This document shows positions 26,560 through 35,771 of a stretch of DNA of 64,000 nt, piece by piece (position 1 is the stretch's first letter; each line of letters starts with the position of its first letter). The stretch spans positions 62,001 through 126,000 of the forward strand of contig NZ_JAADJT010000015.1 in the NCBI RefSeq assembly GCF_011090165.1, in the 5' to 3' direction. The notes under the pieces were generated by a model. The model was not told where the DNA came from. It saw only the letters and a list, made by a program, of their open reading frames with translations, and made no database searches. The translations under genes and the position numbers were made by a program. The stretch comes from Duganella aceris (GTDB lineage: Bacteria; Pseudomonadota; Gammaproteobacteria; Burkholderiales; Burkholderiaceae_D).

Positions 26560-27478
26560 TGAACTCTGCGGCCGGCAGGCGCTTGCCGCCCGGCTTTTGC
26601 AGTTCGGTCAGGCGCAGCGAGCCGCGACCGCATGCGACCACGATGCCATGCTGCGCGTCGGCCGTCAGCACTTTGCCGGCGGGCGATGCGCTGTCGGTCT
26701 CGGCCACTTCGGCGCCCCACAGCTTGACCACGACGCCGTTGACCGACGCGTGCGCGCCGGGGAAGGGATTGAAGGCGCGGATCTTGCGGCCGATCTCGAC
26801 GGCGGACTGGCTGAAATCCAGCGCCGCTTCTTCCTTGCTGATCTTGGCCGCGTAATTGACGCCTTCTTCCGGCTGCGTCACCGCTTCCAGTTGACCGTGC
26901 TTCATCTTGTTGAGCGCGTCGACGATCATCTTGCCGCCCAGCGCGGCCAGCTTGTCGTGCACCATGCCGGTGGTGTCGTGTTCACCGATGGCGATGCGTT
27001 CGATCAGCAGCATCGGGCCGGTGTCGAGCCCTTCCTCCATCTCCATGATGGTGATGCCGGTTTCGCTGTCGCCGGCTTCGATGGCACGGTGGATCGGCGC
27101 GGCGCCGCGCCAGCGCGGCAGCAGCGAGCCGTGAATGTTGAGGCAGGGTTTGATGTCGAGCGTGCTGCGCGGCAGGATCAGGCCGTAGGCCGCGACCACC
27201 ATCACGTCGTACGGCGTCGACAGCAGGCGCGCATGGGTCGCCAGCGCCTGTTCGGCGCGGACCGGGTCCTTGCTGTCGGTGCGCAGCGACAGCGGCTGCA
27301 GCACTTCGATGCCGTGCGCGACCGCATATTGCTTGACGGCCGACGGCTGCAAATGCATGCCGCGTCCGGCGGGACGGTCGGGCTGGGTCAGCACCAGCGG
27401 GATTTCAAAGCCGGCCTCGTGCAGCGACTGCAAGGCCACCGCGGCAAATTCCGGCGTGCCGGCGAAGATCACTTTCAT
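26522..27478 (-). CDS. fmt: Methionyl-tRNA formyltransferase
   Basis: A 318-residue Fmt that formylates initiator Met-tRNA using 10-formyltetrahydrofolate. N-terminal MKVIFAGTPEFAAVALQSL, the RPAGRGMHLQPSAVK loop, catalytic region CLNIHGSLLPRWRGAAPIHRAI (the Asn-His pair) and EEGLDTGPML are all present, plus the C-terminal tRNA-binding OB domain. It lies downstream of def, the usual order, but a perfect 84-bp palindrome separates the two. Confidence 0.97.
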   Translation of the reverse strand: MKVIFAGTPEFAAVALQSLHEAGFEIPLVLTQPDRPAGRGMHLQPSAVKQYAVAHGIEVLQPLSLRTDSKDPVRAEQALATHARLLSTPYDVMVVAAYGLILPRSTLDIKPCLNIHGSLLPRWRGAAPIHRAIEAGDSETGITIMEMEEGLDTGPMLLIERIAIGEHDTTGMVHDKLAALGGKMIVDALNKMKHGQLEAVTQPEEGVNYAAKISKEEAALDFSQSAVEIGRKIRAFNPFPGAHASVNGVVVKLWGAEVAETDSASPAGKVLTADAQHGIVVACGRGSLRLTELQKPGGKRLPAAEFIKGFPLEGQVFA

Positions 27479-27493
27479 GCGTTTTCCTTGGTG

Positions 27494-27577
27494 GGTGTCA
27501 GTGCCGACATTCGGACACGGGCTGCGCCGTAGCGGTTGCTACGGCGCAGCCCGTGTCCGAATGTCGGCACTGACACC
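27494..27577. repeat. Dispersed palindromic element, copy 3 (40-bp arms, GGTT loop)
   Basis: Perfect 40-base arms (27494-27533 and 27538-27577) around GGTT. The outer 24 bases equal the arms at 1917 and 48003; the inner part (CACGGGCTGCGCCGTAGC) equals, with changes, the core of the 16934 copy. It occupies most of the 106-bp def-fmt gap, so it is transcribed within an operon and should form a very stable RNA hairpin. Confidence 0.95.
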
Positions 27578-27584
27578 TAAGGTT

Positions 27585-28127
27585 TTAGAAGCTGCGGCGC
27601 TGCGCGCGCAACTGGGCTTCGCGTTCCAGGCCGCGCTCTTCCTTGACCAGCTTGGTCTTGATGCGGTTGCGCTTCAGCGGCGACAGGTATTCGACGAACA
27701 CCTTGCCCTTCAGGTGATCCATCTCGTGCTGGATGCAGACCGCCAACAGGCCTTCCGCTTCCAGCTCGAACGGCTGGCCCTTGACGTCATAGGCGCGCAC
27801 CTTGACCTTGGACGGGCGCTCGACGCCGTCGTACACGCCCGGCACCGACAGGCAACCTTCGTCGTACACCTGCTTGTCGTCGCTGGCCCAGAGGATTTCC
27901 GGGTTGATGTACGCCACCAGCGCGTTCTTCTCTTCGGAGATGTCGATCACCACCACCTGCTCGTGCACGTCGACCTGCGACGCGGCCAGGCCAATGCCCG
28001 GCGCTTCGTACATGGTCTCGGCCATGTCGGCGACCAGTTGTTCCAGGCGCTCGTTGAACTCGGTGACCGGCTTGGCCACTTTGTGCAGGCGCGGATCGGG
28101 GTAACGCAGAATATTTAAGATAGCCAT
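27585..28127 (-). CDS. def: Peptide deformylase
   Basis: A 180-residue deformylase that removes the formyl group from nascent proteins. The three motifs are present: GIGLAASQV, EGCLSVPG (metal Cys) and QHEMDHLKGKVF (HExxH). The start at 28127 gives MAILNILRYPDPRLH, the standard N-terminus; a longer frame to 28214 lacks homology. The C-terminus ends in a basic RAQRRSF. First gene of the def-fmt unit, divergent from the LysM gene. Confidence 0.96.
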   Translation of the reverse strand: MAILNILRYPDPRLHKVAKPVTEFNERLEQLVADMAETMYEAPGIGLAASQVDVHEQVVVIDISEEKNALVAYINPEILWASDDKQVYDEGCLSVPGVYDGVERPSKVKVRAYDVKGQPFELEAEGLLAVCIQHEMDHLKGKVFVEYLSPLKRNRIKTKLVKEERGLEREAQLRAQRRSF

Positions 28128-28337
28128 GTGCTGTAGTACTTCGTAACTGTGTTGATAACTAAGTGATTGCCTTGATAACGCGACGTTTTTTGCCATCAAA
28201 AACGCAACAGCCACGCCGGAGTCCAGAGCGCGGTTTCTCTTGCTAGTTCAAGGATTTATGGGCAGAATTTGATTCAATTTGGCAAGCCTTTGTCTACTTG
28301 CTGTCGTGTGCCTGAGGCGCATCTACTGGATCTTCCA

Positions 28338-29444
28338 ATGAAAAATTTTAGCACAGTCGGCACCCGCTTAGTATTAGCGGCGCTTTTTTCGGGTGCGGCG
28401 GCTGTCTCCGCCGCTCCCCTCAAGTGCGAGTTCCGCGCCGACGCGCCAGACCAGCATCTGGTGGTCAAAGGCGATACCTTGTGGGATATTTCCGGAAAGT
28501 TCCTCGATCTGCCATGGTGCTGGCCCACCGTCTGGGGCATGAACCGCGACGAAATCGCCAATCCGCACTGGATTTATCCGGGCCAGATCATCTGGTTCGA
28601 CCGCGCCGCCGGCCGCTTGCGGCTGGGGAACCGGATCGACGCCAACAGCGGCGTCAACGATCCTTCCCGGCTGCGCCTGCAACCGCAGCTGCGCACCGAG
28701 GGCCTGGGCAAGGACGCCGTGACGTCGATCCCGGCCGGTGCCATCGAGCCGTTCCTGACCCAGCCTTTGATCATCGAGGACGACGAATTGAAAGGCGCGC
28801 CGCGCGTCATCGCCACGCAGGAGGGCCGCGTGTTCCTCGGCAAGGACGACAAGGCCTACGTGCGCGGCGAACTGAACGGCCACACCTCGTTCCAGGTGTT
28901 CCGCCCCGGCAAGCCGCTGAAGGATCCTGTCACCAAGCAGGTCATCGGCCATGAAGCCTTTTATTTAGGCACCCTTAAATTGCAGACCGAGGCCAAACCG
29001 GGTTCGGGCAGCGACGTGCATACCTTCACCGTCGCCAGCGCCAAGGAGGAGATGGGCAAGGGCGACCAGCTGCGCGCCGTGCCGCCGATGCCGATGCAGA
29101 ACTACGTGCCGCATCCGCCCGAGCAAAAGGTCGCGTCGCGGGTGGTGGCGATCTATGGCGGCGTCACGCACGCCGGGCAAAACCAGGTCGTCAGCATTAA
29201 TCGCGGAAAGCTTGATGGACTCGATGTCGGCTCCGTGCTGCAGCTGTACCATGCGGGAAGAACTGTGAGCGATTCCACCGCCGACAAGGGTTGGCTGGGG
29301 ATGCGCGAGCAGCAGGTCAAGCTGCCGGACGAGGAAGTGGGCAGCTTGTTTATCTTCCGCGTGTTCAAGCATATTTCCTATGGCTTGATCATGCAGGTGT
29401 CGGCGCCGGTGGAAGTGGGCGACGTCGCCAAGTCGCCGGAGTAA
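28338..29444 (+). CDS. Exported LysM-domain peptidoglycan-binding protein
   Basis: A 368-residue protein with a signal peptide (about 1-25, ending VSAAPL) and one N-terminal LysM domain (HLVVKGDTLWDISGKFLDLPWCWPTVWGMNRDEIANPHWIYPGQIIWF, about 38-88). The remaining 280 residues are a conserved region with no recognised catalytic motif. Proteins of this type commonly sit next to dprA in betaproteobacteria. The start at 28338 fits the signal peptide; no strong ribosome-binding site is visible. It is followed nine bases later by dprA. Confidence 0.9.
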   Translation: MKNFSTVGTRLVLAALFSGAAAVSAAPLKCEFRADAPDQHLVVKGDTLWDISGKFLDLPWCWPTVWGMNRDEIANPHWIYPGQIIWFDRAAGRLRLGNRIDANSGVNDPSRLRLQPQLRTEGLGKDAVTSIPAGAIEPFLTQPLIIEDDELKGAPRVIATQEGRVFLGKDDKAYVRGELNGHTSFQVFRPGKPLKDPVTKQVIGHEAFYLGTLKLQTEAKPGSGSDVHTFTVASAKEEMGKGDQLRAVPPMPMQNYVPHPPEQKVASRVVAIYGGVTHAGQNQVVSINRGKLDGLDVGSVLQLYHAGRTVSDSTADKGWLGMREQQVKLPDEEVGSLFIFRVFKHISYGLIMQVSAPVEVGDVAKSPE

Positions 29445-29452
29445 CCCGCGCC

Positions 29453-30571
29453 GTGCAAGCCACGGATACCCACCCCTCGCCGACCGCCGCCACCCTGGCC
29501 GGCTGGTTGCGCCTGCAACTGACCGACGGTATCGGCCTGCTGACCGCGCACAAGCTGCTGGCGCACTTCGGCACGCCGGACGCGGTGTTCGGCGCCTCGC
29601 ACGCCGAGTTGCTGGCGCTGGTCAAGCGGCGCCAGGCCGACGCGCTGCTGGGTGCGCCGCCGGCGCGGCTGGCGGCGCTGGCCGAGGCCACGCTGGCGTG
29701 GGCGCAACAGCCGGGCAACCGCCTGCTGACGCTGGACCATCCCGATTATCCCGATTCGCTGCGCAACATCATCACGCCGCCGCTGCTGCTGTATCTGCAG
29801 GGCCGGCCGGAACTGCTGGCGCGCCGCGCGCTGGCGGTGGTGGGTTCGCGCAACGCCAGCGCGCAGGGCGTGCTCAACGCCGGACGGATGGCGCAGGCGC
29901 TGTCGGAGGCCGGCCTGACCATCATCTCCGGCCTGGCGCTGGGCATCGACGCGGCGGCCCATGCGGGCGGCCTGGGCGGCGAAGGCGGCACGGTGGCGGT
30001 GATCGGCACCGGCCCGGACCGCATCTATCCGCGCCGCAACGAGGCGCTGGCGCGCCGCATCGCCGTCGAAGGCTGCATCGTCAGCGAGTACGCGCTGGGC
30101 ACGCCGCCGCTGTCGGACAATTTTCCACGCCGCAACCGCGTCATCAGCGGGCTGGCCAGCGGCGTGCTGGTGGTGGAGGCGGCGGCCCAGTCCGGCTCGC
30201 TGATCACGGCGCGGCTGGCGGCGGCGCAGGGACGCGATGTGTACGCGATGCCGGGCTCGGTCCACGCGGCGTTGTCCAAGGGCTGCCATCAGCTGATCCG
30301 CGAGGGCGCGCGGCTGGTGGAAACCGCCGCCGACGTGCTGGGCGACCTGCGGATGCTGGCCGACGCCGAGGCCGGCCCCCGCCCTGCGCCGGACGACAGC
30401 TTCGTCGATGTGGTGCTGGAGGCGATCGGCGACGATATCGCCCAGGCCGAGCTGCTGGCGTCGCGGCTGGGGCAGTCCGCCGCCGAGTTGCAGCGGCAGT
30501 TGCTGGCGCTGGAATTGGCCGGGCTGATCGAGCGTTTGCCGGGCGGAATGTTTCAACGGCTGCGCAGGTAG
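29453..30571 (+). CDS. dprA: DNA-processing protein DprA (Smf)
   Basis: A 372-residue DprA, which loads RecA on incoming single-stranded DNA in transformation. The Rossmann-like core shows AVVGSRNASAQG, ISGLALGIDAAAHAGGL, VIGTGPDRIYPRRN, SEYALGTPP, FPRRNRVISGL and VVEAAAQSGSLITARLA. An N-terminal SAM/HhH-like segment (about 10-90) and a C-terminal winged-helix domain (about 310-372) complete it. The GTG at 29453, nine bases after the LysM stop, is the best start. Confidence 0.95.
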   Translation: MQATDTHPSPTAATLAGWLRLQLTDGIGLLTAHKLLAHFGTPDAVFGASHAELLALVKRRQADALLGAPPARLAALAEATLAWAQQPGNRLLTLDHPDYPDSLRNIITPPLLLYLQGRPELLARRALAVVGSRNASAQGVLNAGRMAQALSEAGLTIISGLALGIDAAAHAGGLGGEGGTVAVIGTGPDRIYPRRNEALARRIAVEGCIVSEYALGTPPLSDNFPRRNRVISGLASGVLVVEAAAQSGSLITARLAAAQGRDVYAMPGSVHAALSKGCHQLIREGARLVETAADVLGDLRMLADAEAGPRPAPDDSFVDVVLEAIGDDIAQAELLASRLGQSAAELQRQLLALELAGLIERLPGGMFQRLRR

Positions 30572-30625
30572 CGCGCATGAGCGTGGCACTTGTACGCAAT
30601 CTGTTTTAACTGATAGAGTAGAGCC

Positions 30626-31090
30626 ATGTTCGACATCCTTGTTTATCTCTACGAGACTTATTACCGTCCCGATGCTTGCCCGGAACCGGCCGCATTGGCC
30701 AAGAAGCTGTCGGCCGTCGGTTTCGACGATGTCGAGATCTCCGAGGCGCTGGTGTGGCTGACCGACCTGACGGCCATGGCGGGCGTCGAACATTCGCTGA
30801 CGGCGTCGTCCACCGGCACCCGTTTCTATGTGGACGAGGAGCAGGACGTGCTCGGCTCGGCCGCGATCGGCTTCATCCAGTTCCTGGAATCGGCCAAGGT
30901 ATTGTCGCCATTGCAACGCGAAATCGTCGTCGAGCGCGCGCTGGCGCTGGACGAGGCTCCGGTGTCGTTGGGCAAGCTCAAGGTCATCGTGTTGATGTTG
31001 CTCTGGAGCCAAGGCAAGGAACCGGACGCGCTGATGTTCGACGACCTGTTCGGCTCCGACGAAGACCAGGCGCCCCGCCTGCTCCACTGA
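30626..31090 (+). CDS. smg: Smg family protein (DUF494)
   Basis: A 154-residue protein matching Smg: MFDILVYLYETYYRPDACPEP at the N-terminus, RFYVDEEQDVLGSAAIGFIQFLESAKVLSP in the middle and LKVIVLMLLWSQGKEPDALMFDDLF near the end. Function is unknown; it is regularly found next to dprA and topB or topA, as here, which suggests a link to DNA metabolism. Confidence 0.95.
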   Translation: MFDILVYLYETYYRPDACPEPAALAKKLSAVGFDDVEISEALVWLTDLTAMAGVEHSLTASSTGTRFYVDEEQDVLGSAAIGFIQFLESAKVLSPLQREIVVERALALDEAPVSLGKLKVIVLMLLWSQGKEPDALMFDDLFGSDEDQAPRLLH

Positions 31091-31275
31091 ATTCACGCCC
31101 GGCTGCTTCGGTACGCTTGCAGTCCGGCCGGCAACCCGCTTATCATTGGCGCTTTGACAAGTCCTGAAGGCCGGCGACCTTGTCATCCGCAGCGCAAAAG
31201 TGCAGACTGCGTGGCGATCCATGTATGATGCGCATGCTGTCACCCTCCCAAGTGTTAAAAAACGAGATACAAAAT

Positions 31276-33966
31276 ATGACCAAAACCCTCATCATCGCCG
31301 AGAAGCCATCTGTCGCGAACGACATCGCGAAGACGCTTGGCGGCTTCACCAAGCACGATGAGTACTTTGAATCCGACGAGTACGTGCTGTCCTCCGCCGT
31401 CGGTCACCTGCTGGAAATCGCCGTACCGGAAGAGCACGACGTCAAGCGCGGCAAATGGAGCTTCGCGCACCTGCCGATGATCCCGCCGTACTTCGCGCTG
31501 AACCCGATCGCCAAGACCGAATCGCGGCTCAAGGTACTGAACAAGCTGATCAAGCGTAAAGACGTCACCACCCTGATCAACGCATGTGACGCGGGCCGCG
31601 AAGGGGAACTGATCTTCCGTTTGATCGCGCAGAACGCGAAAGCCAAGCAGCCGGTCAAGCGGCTGTGGCTGCAATCGATGACGCCCGGCGCGATCCGCGA
31701 AGGCTTCACCCATCTGCGCAGCGACGAGGACATGATGCCGCTGGCCGACGCCGCGCGTTGCCGCTCGGAAGCAGACTGGCTGATCGGCATCAACGGCACC
31801 CGCGCCATGACCGCGTTCAACTCGAAAGAGGGCGGCTTCTACCTGACCACCGTGGGCCGGGTGCAGACGCCGACCTTGTCGATCGTGGTCGAGCGCGAAG
31901 AGAAGATCAAGAAATTCGTTTCGCGCGACTTCTGGGAAGTACGCGCCGAGTTCGTCTGCGCGGCCGGCATCTACGAAGGCCGCTGGCTCGACACCAAGTT
32001 CAAGAAGGACGAGAACGATCCGGAGAAGCGCGCCGAGCGCCTGTGGAGCAAGGCCGCCGCCGACACCATCGCCATGGCTTGCCGCGGCAAGCAGGGCGTG
32101 GTCACCGAGGAAGCCAAGCCGACCACGTCGATGGCGCCGGCGCTGTTCGACCTGACCAGCCTGCAGCGCGAGGCCAACTCGCGCTTCGGCTTCTCGGCCA
32201 AGAACACGCTGGGCCTGGCGCAGGCGCTGTACGAAAAGCACAAGGTGCTGACCTACCCGCGTACCGATTCGCGCCACCTGCCGGAGGATTACATCCCGAC
32301 CGTGCTGCAGGCGCTGGAGACGGTCAAGGAAAACCCGAACTACCACCAGTTCGCCAAGACCATCCTGGACAAGAAGTGGGTCAAGCCGAACAAGCGCATC
32401 TTCGACAACACCAAGATCTCGGATCACTTCGCGATCATCCCGACCACGATCGCGCCGAAGAACCTGTCCGAGCCGGAACAGAAGCTGTACGACCTGGTGA
32501 CGCGCCGCTTCATGGCGGTGTTCTTCCCGCCGGCCGAGTTCCAGGTCACCACCCGCTACACCGAAGTGTCCGGCCATCAGTTCAAGACTGAAGGCAAGGT
32601 CATGACCAATCCGGGCTGGCTGGCGATCTACGGCAAGGAAGCCTCGACCGACGACGACAAGGACGGCAACGCCAACGGCAACCTGGTGCCGGTCGCCAAG
32701 GGCGAGAAGGTGCTGGCCGATACCATCAACGCCAACGGCCTGGTCACCAAGCCGCCTGCGCGCTACACCGAGGCGACGTTGCTGTCGGCCATGGAAGGCG
32801 CCGGCAAGCTGGTCGAGGACGACGAACTGCGCGATGCGATGGCCGGCAAGGGCCTGGGCACGCCGGCGACGCGCGCCGCCACCATCGAGGGTCTGCTGAC
32901 CGAGCGCTACCTGCTGCGCGAAGGCCGCGAACTGATGCCGACCGCGAAAGCGTTCCAGCTGATGACGCTGCTGCGCGGCCTGGGTGTCAACGAGCTGACC
33001 GCGCCGGAGTTGACCGGCGAGTGGGAATACAAGCTGTCGCAGATGGAGAAGGGCAAGATCTCGCGCGATGAATTCATGCGCGAAATCGCCCAGATGACCC
33101 AGGTCATCGTCAAGCGCGCCAAGGAATACAACAACGATACGATCCCGGGCGACTACCACACGCTGCAGACCCCGTGCCCGAACTGCGGCAGCGTGGTCAA
33201 GGAAAACTATCGCCGCTTCGCCTGCACCAAGTGCGAATTCTCGATGAGCAAGACGCCGGGCAGCCGGCAGTTCGAGATCGAGGAAGTCGAGCAACTGTTG
33301 AAGGACCGGACCATCGGCCCGCTGCAGGGTTTCCGCTCGAAGATGGGACGTCCGTTCGCGGCCATCCTGCGCATCGTGCGCGACGAAGAAATCAAGAACT
33401 TCAAGCTGGAGTTCGACTTCGGCCAGAACGACGATTCGGAAGATGCGGAACCGGTCGATTTCACCGGCCAGACGGCGCTGGGGCCTTGCCCCAAGTGCGC
33501 CGGCGGCGTGTACGAAATGGGCCTGGCCTATGTTTGCGAAAACAGCGTCGCCAAGCCGAAGACGTGCGATTTCCGCAGCGGCCGCATCATCCTGCAGCAG
33601 GAGATCCTGCCTGAGCAGATGGCCAAGCTGCTCAACGACGGCAAGACCGATCTGCTGCCGGGCTTTGTTTCGCAGCGCACCCGTCGTCCGTTCAAGGCCT
33701 TCCTGACCAAGGGCAAGGACGGCAAGATCAGCTTCGAGTTCGAGGAACGCAAGGCCAAAGCACCCGCCAAGGGCAAGGCCGGCGCGGTAGCGGACGAAGG
33801 CGCCGACGGCGCGGCGGAAGCGGGCGCGGCGGAAAAGCCGGGCGCGAAGAAAGCCCCGGTCAAGAAAGCCGCCGCAGCGAAAGCCGCGCCGGTGAAGAAA
33901 GCCGCGGTCAAGAAGGCGGCGGTGAAGAAAGCGGCGCCTAAAAAGGCCGCCGCCACAGCGGAGTAA
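31276..33966 (+). CDS. topB: DNA topoisomerase III
   Basis: An 896-residue type IA topoisomerase. The Toprim domain has Glu9 in IIAEKPS and DAGREGE (105-111); the active-site tyrosine is Tyr327 in TYPRTDSRHLP. After the core come zinc-finger-like segments (CPNCGSVVKENYRRFACTKCEF near 633 and CPKCAGG...VCENS near 738) and a Lys/Ala-rich tail of repeated KKAA units like histone H1 (about 840-896). It is longer than E. coli TopB (653 aa) because of these C-terminal parts. The start at 31276 fits the conserved MTKTLIIAEKPSVAND. Confidence 0.95.
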   Translation: MTKTLIIAEKPSVANDIAKTLGGFTKHDEYFESDEYVLSSAVGHLLEIAVPEEHDVKRGKWSFAHLPMIPPYFALNPIAKTESRLKVLNKLIKRKDVTTLINACDAGREGELIFRLIAQNAKAKQPVKRLWLQSMTPGAIREGFTHLRSDEDMMPLADAARCRSEADWLIGINGTRAMTAFNSKEGGFYLTTVGRVQTPTLSIVVEREEKIKKFVSRDFWEVRAEFVCAAGIYEGRWLDTKFKKDENDPEKRAERLWSKAAADTIAMACRGKQGVVTEEAKPTTSMAPALFDLTSLQREANSRFGFSAKNTLGLAQALYEKHKVLTYPRTDSRHLPEDYIPTVLQALETVKENPNYHQFAKTILDKKWVKPNKRIFDNTKISDHFAIIPTTIAPKNLSEPEQKLYDLVTRRFMAVFFPPAEFQVTTRYTEVSGHQFKTEGKVMTNPGWLAIYGKEASTDDDKDGNANGNLVPVAKGEKVLADTINANGLVTKPPARYTEATLLSAMEGAGKLVEDDELRDAMAGKGLGTPATRAATIEGLLTERYLLREGRELMPTAKAFQLMTLLRGLGVNELTAPELTGEWEYKLSQMEKGKISRDEFMREIAQMTQVIVKRAKEYNNDTIPGDYHTLQTPCPNCGSVVKENYRRFACTKCEFSMSKTPGSRQFEIEEVEQLLKDRTIGPLQGFRSKMGRPFAAILRIVRDEEIKNFKLEFDFGQNDDSEDAEPVDFTGQTALGPCPKCAGGVYEMGLAYVCENSVAKPKTCDFRSGRIILQQEILPEQMAKLLNDGKTDLLPGFVSQRTRRPFKAFLTKGKDGKISFEFEERKAKAPAKGKAGAVADEGADGAAEAGAAEKPGAKKAPVKKAAAAKAAPVKKAAVKKAAVKKAAPKKAAATAE

Positions 33967-33983
33967 ATTTCTCCGCCGCAGAC

Positions 33984-34012
33984 AACGGGACACGCGAGTG
34001 TCCCGTTTTTTT
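33984..34012 (+). terminator. Rho-independent terminator after topB
   Basis: Stem AACGGGACAC/GTGTCCCGTT (33984-33993, 33998-34007), GCGA tetraloop and a T-run to 34012. It separates topB from the macrodomain gene, which begins only 20 bases later. Confidence 0.92.
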
Positions 34013-34031
34013 ATGTGCTAAATTATCAGCC

Positions 34032-34520
34032 ATGGATGCGATTCAGGCTGATATCACCAAGCTCGCGGTGGACGCCATCGTCAACGCCGCGAATTCGTCG
34101 TTGCTCGGCGGCGGCGGCGTCGACGGTGCGATTCATCGCGCCGCCGGGCCGGAGCTGTTGCAGGCGTGCCGTCTGCTCGGCGGCTGCAAGACCGGCGACG
34201 CCAAGATCACCAAGGGATATCGTCTGCCGGCGCGGCATGTGATCCATACCGTCGGTCCGGTCTGGAATGGCGGCGAGGCCGGCGAGCCGGCGTTGCTGGC
34301 CTCCTGCTACCGCCGCTCGCTGGAGTTGGCCGCCGCCAACGGCCTGCGCAGCATCGCCTTCCCCAGCATCAGCACCGGCATCTATGGCTATCCGATCGCA
34401 CTGGCGGCGGCGATCGCGGTCGCCACCGTGCGCGACACGGCGCTCATCGCCGAGGTGACCTTCTGTTGTTTCTCGCCGGCGGACTTGCAGGTCTACCAAG
34501 CCGCACTCAAGCATGCCTAG
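34032..34520 (+). CDS. Macrodomain protein (O-acetyl-ADP-ribose deacetylase type)
   Basis: A 162-residue single macrodomain, YmdB-like. MDAIQADITKLAVDAIVNAANSSLLGGGGVDGAIHRAAG holds the ADP-ribose-binding Asp/Asn and the GGGVDGAIH loop; GYRLPARHVIHTVGPVW and SIAFPSISTGIYGYP complete the fold. Relatives hydrolyse O-acetyl-ADP-ribose or remove ADP-ribose from proteins. The start lies only about 20 bases after the topB terminator, so its promoter must overlap it or it depends on read-through. It overlaps the convergent gene by 4 bp. Confidence 0.94.
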   Translation: MDAIQADITKLAVDAIVNAANSSLLGGGGVDGAIHRAAGPELLQACRLLGGCKTGDAKITKGYRLPARHVIHTVGPVWNGGEAGEPALLASCYRRSLELAAANGLRSIAFPSISTGIYGYPIALAAAIAVATVRDTALIAEVTFCCFSPADLQVYQAALKHA

Positions 34521-35098
34521 CCGCTGACGCGCCAGAATTTTCCGGGCGCCATCGGCAATTCGAATGTTTCGCCGGAGCGCAATGGCAGGTCCAACGTGAC
34601 AATGCAGCCTTCCTTTGCGCCGATGCTGGAGGCGATCGCGGTCCATTGCTGGTCGCGGCGGTAGACGGTGAATTCATTGCCGCAAGCCCAGGCCATCCAT
34701 TGATCGCTGATGAGCAGGAAGGCAACAGCGTCGCCGTCCGCTTGCTGCAGCCGCACGCCGTCCATGGCGCCACTCGGTTCGCGATACCAGTCTTCCTCGT
34801 AGCTGTGGTCGAGGCCGGTTTCGTGCAGGTGGTCGGCGTCGTCGAAGCGCATCCAGCCGGCGTCGAGCTCGTCGCCGAGGGCGGGGTAGGCGATGGCGGG
34901 GCGCCATTCGCAACGGTCGCCGTCGACCACGGTCTCGCCGGCGAAGGCGGTGATGCCGACGCGGCCGAGCGGGATGCGCAGGTCGATGTGGTAACGCGAC
35001 GATTGCAACCACCACACTTGCGTGGTCAGGTCGCTGCTGCCGTTGCTGCGCCGGATGGCGCTGCGGCGCCACAGGCCTTCGTATGCTTTCGGGACCAT
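34517..35098 (-). CDS. Conserved hypothetical protein, tryptophan-rich
   Basis: A 193-residue protein without signal peptide or membrane segment. It opens MVPKAYEGLWRRSAIRRSNGSSDLTTQVWWLQSSRYHIDLRIP and is rich in Trp and acidic residues, with a beta-dominated pattern (for example MDGVRLQQADGDAVAFLLISDQWMAWACG). It vaguely recalls lipocalin-like HRI1-type proteins, but I cannot assign a family. The stop overlaps the convergent macrodomain gene by 4 bp, and its start is one base from the next minus-strand stop (35100), so it may be the third gene of the oxidoreductase operon. Confidence 0.7.
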   Translation of the reverse strand: MVPKAYEGLWRRSAIRRSNGSSDLTTQVWWLQSSRYHIDLRIPLGRVGITAFAGETVVDGDRCEWRPAIAYPALGDELDAGWMRFDDADHLHETGLDHSYEEDWYREPSGAMDGVRLQQADGDAVAFLLISDQWMAWACGNEFTVYRRDQQWTAIASSIGAKEGCIVTLDLPLRSGETFELPMAPGKFWRVSG

Positions 35099-35099
35099 G

Positions 35100-35771
35100 T
35101 CACTTCAAATCGTCGGTGTAAAAGTAGACCGTACCACGGATGGCGTCCGGCCGCGCCCGCAGGGCCTGCGCCAGCTCCGCCGCGCCCGGCTGGCGCAGGC
35201 CCTGCGCGCCGATGCTGATCGGGTCCGTCGCCGCACCCGGCGCGGCGCGGTAGGCGACGATGTGGTCGTAGTCCGGCCGGCTGTCGATCCGCTTGACCAG
35301 ATAGCGCTGGGCGCCGCCGCCGATCTGCACATAGCTGGCGCTGGTGCCCGCGCGCAGCTCCGGCGACAGCTTGTGGAACATCAGCACCTTGTCGACTACG
35401 ATGGTGGACGAGGCGTACTGCGTCTTGCCGCCTTGCTCGAAATGACCCAGCACCAGGTCGGCCTGGAAACGCTTCAACGGCGTAGCCGATCGCGGCGCCA
35501 GCCGCGACAGTTCGAATTTCTCAGGCGCGATGGTCCACAACATGGTGTTGCCCTCGAGCCGCCGGCGCAGCGCCGCGTCGGTGGCCGGATCGGCGACGTG
35601 CACCTGCAACACCACCTGGTAATCATGCGGCGCATGGAACATCGGCAAATGCGATGCATACAGGCCGTCCTTGCCGCCGAACAGCGCCATGCCGTGTTCG
35701 CCCCAGGTGACGTCGGCCGCGCCCGCGTGCGACGCGGCGGCGGCGGCCAGCGCGCAGATCAGCGCCCTCAT
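35100..35771 (-). CDS. Secreted hypothetical protein
   Basis: A 223-residue protein with a signal peptide (MRALICALAAAAASHAGAADV). The mature part has WGEHGMALFGGKDGLYASHLPMFHAPHDYQVVLQV near the start and no catalytic motif that I recognise; the His-rich segment (SHLPMFHAPHDYQ) could bind metal. The ATG at 35771 overlaps the stop of the upstream oxidoreductase gene (35768-35771), so it is translationally coupled to it. Function unknown. Confidence 0.75.
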   Translation of the reverse strand: MRALICALAAAAASHAGAADVTWGEHGMALFGGKDGLYASHLPMFHAPHDYQVVLQVHVADPATDAALRRRLEGNTMLWTIAPEKFELSRLAPRSATPLKRFQADLVLGHFEQGGKTQYASSTIVVDKVLMFHKLSPELRAGTSASYVQIGGGAQRYLVKRIDSRPDYDHIVAYRAAPGAATDPISIGAQGLRQPGAAELAQALRARPDAIRGTVYFYTDDLK

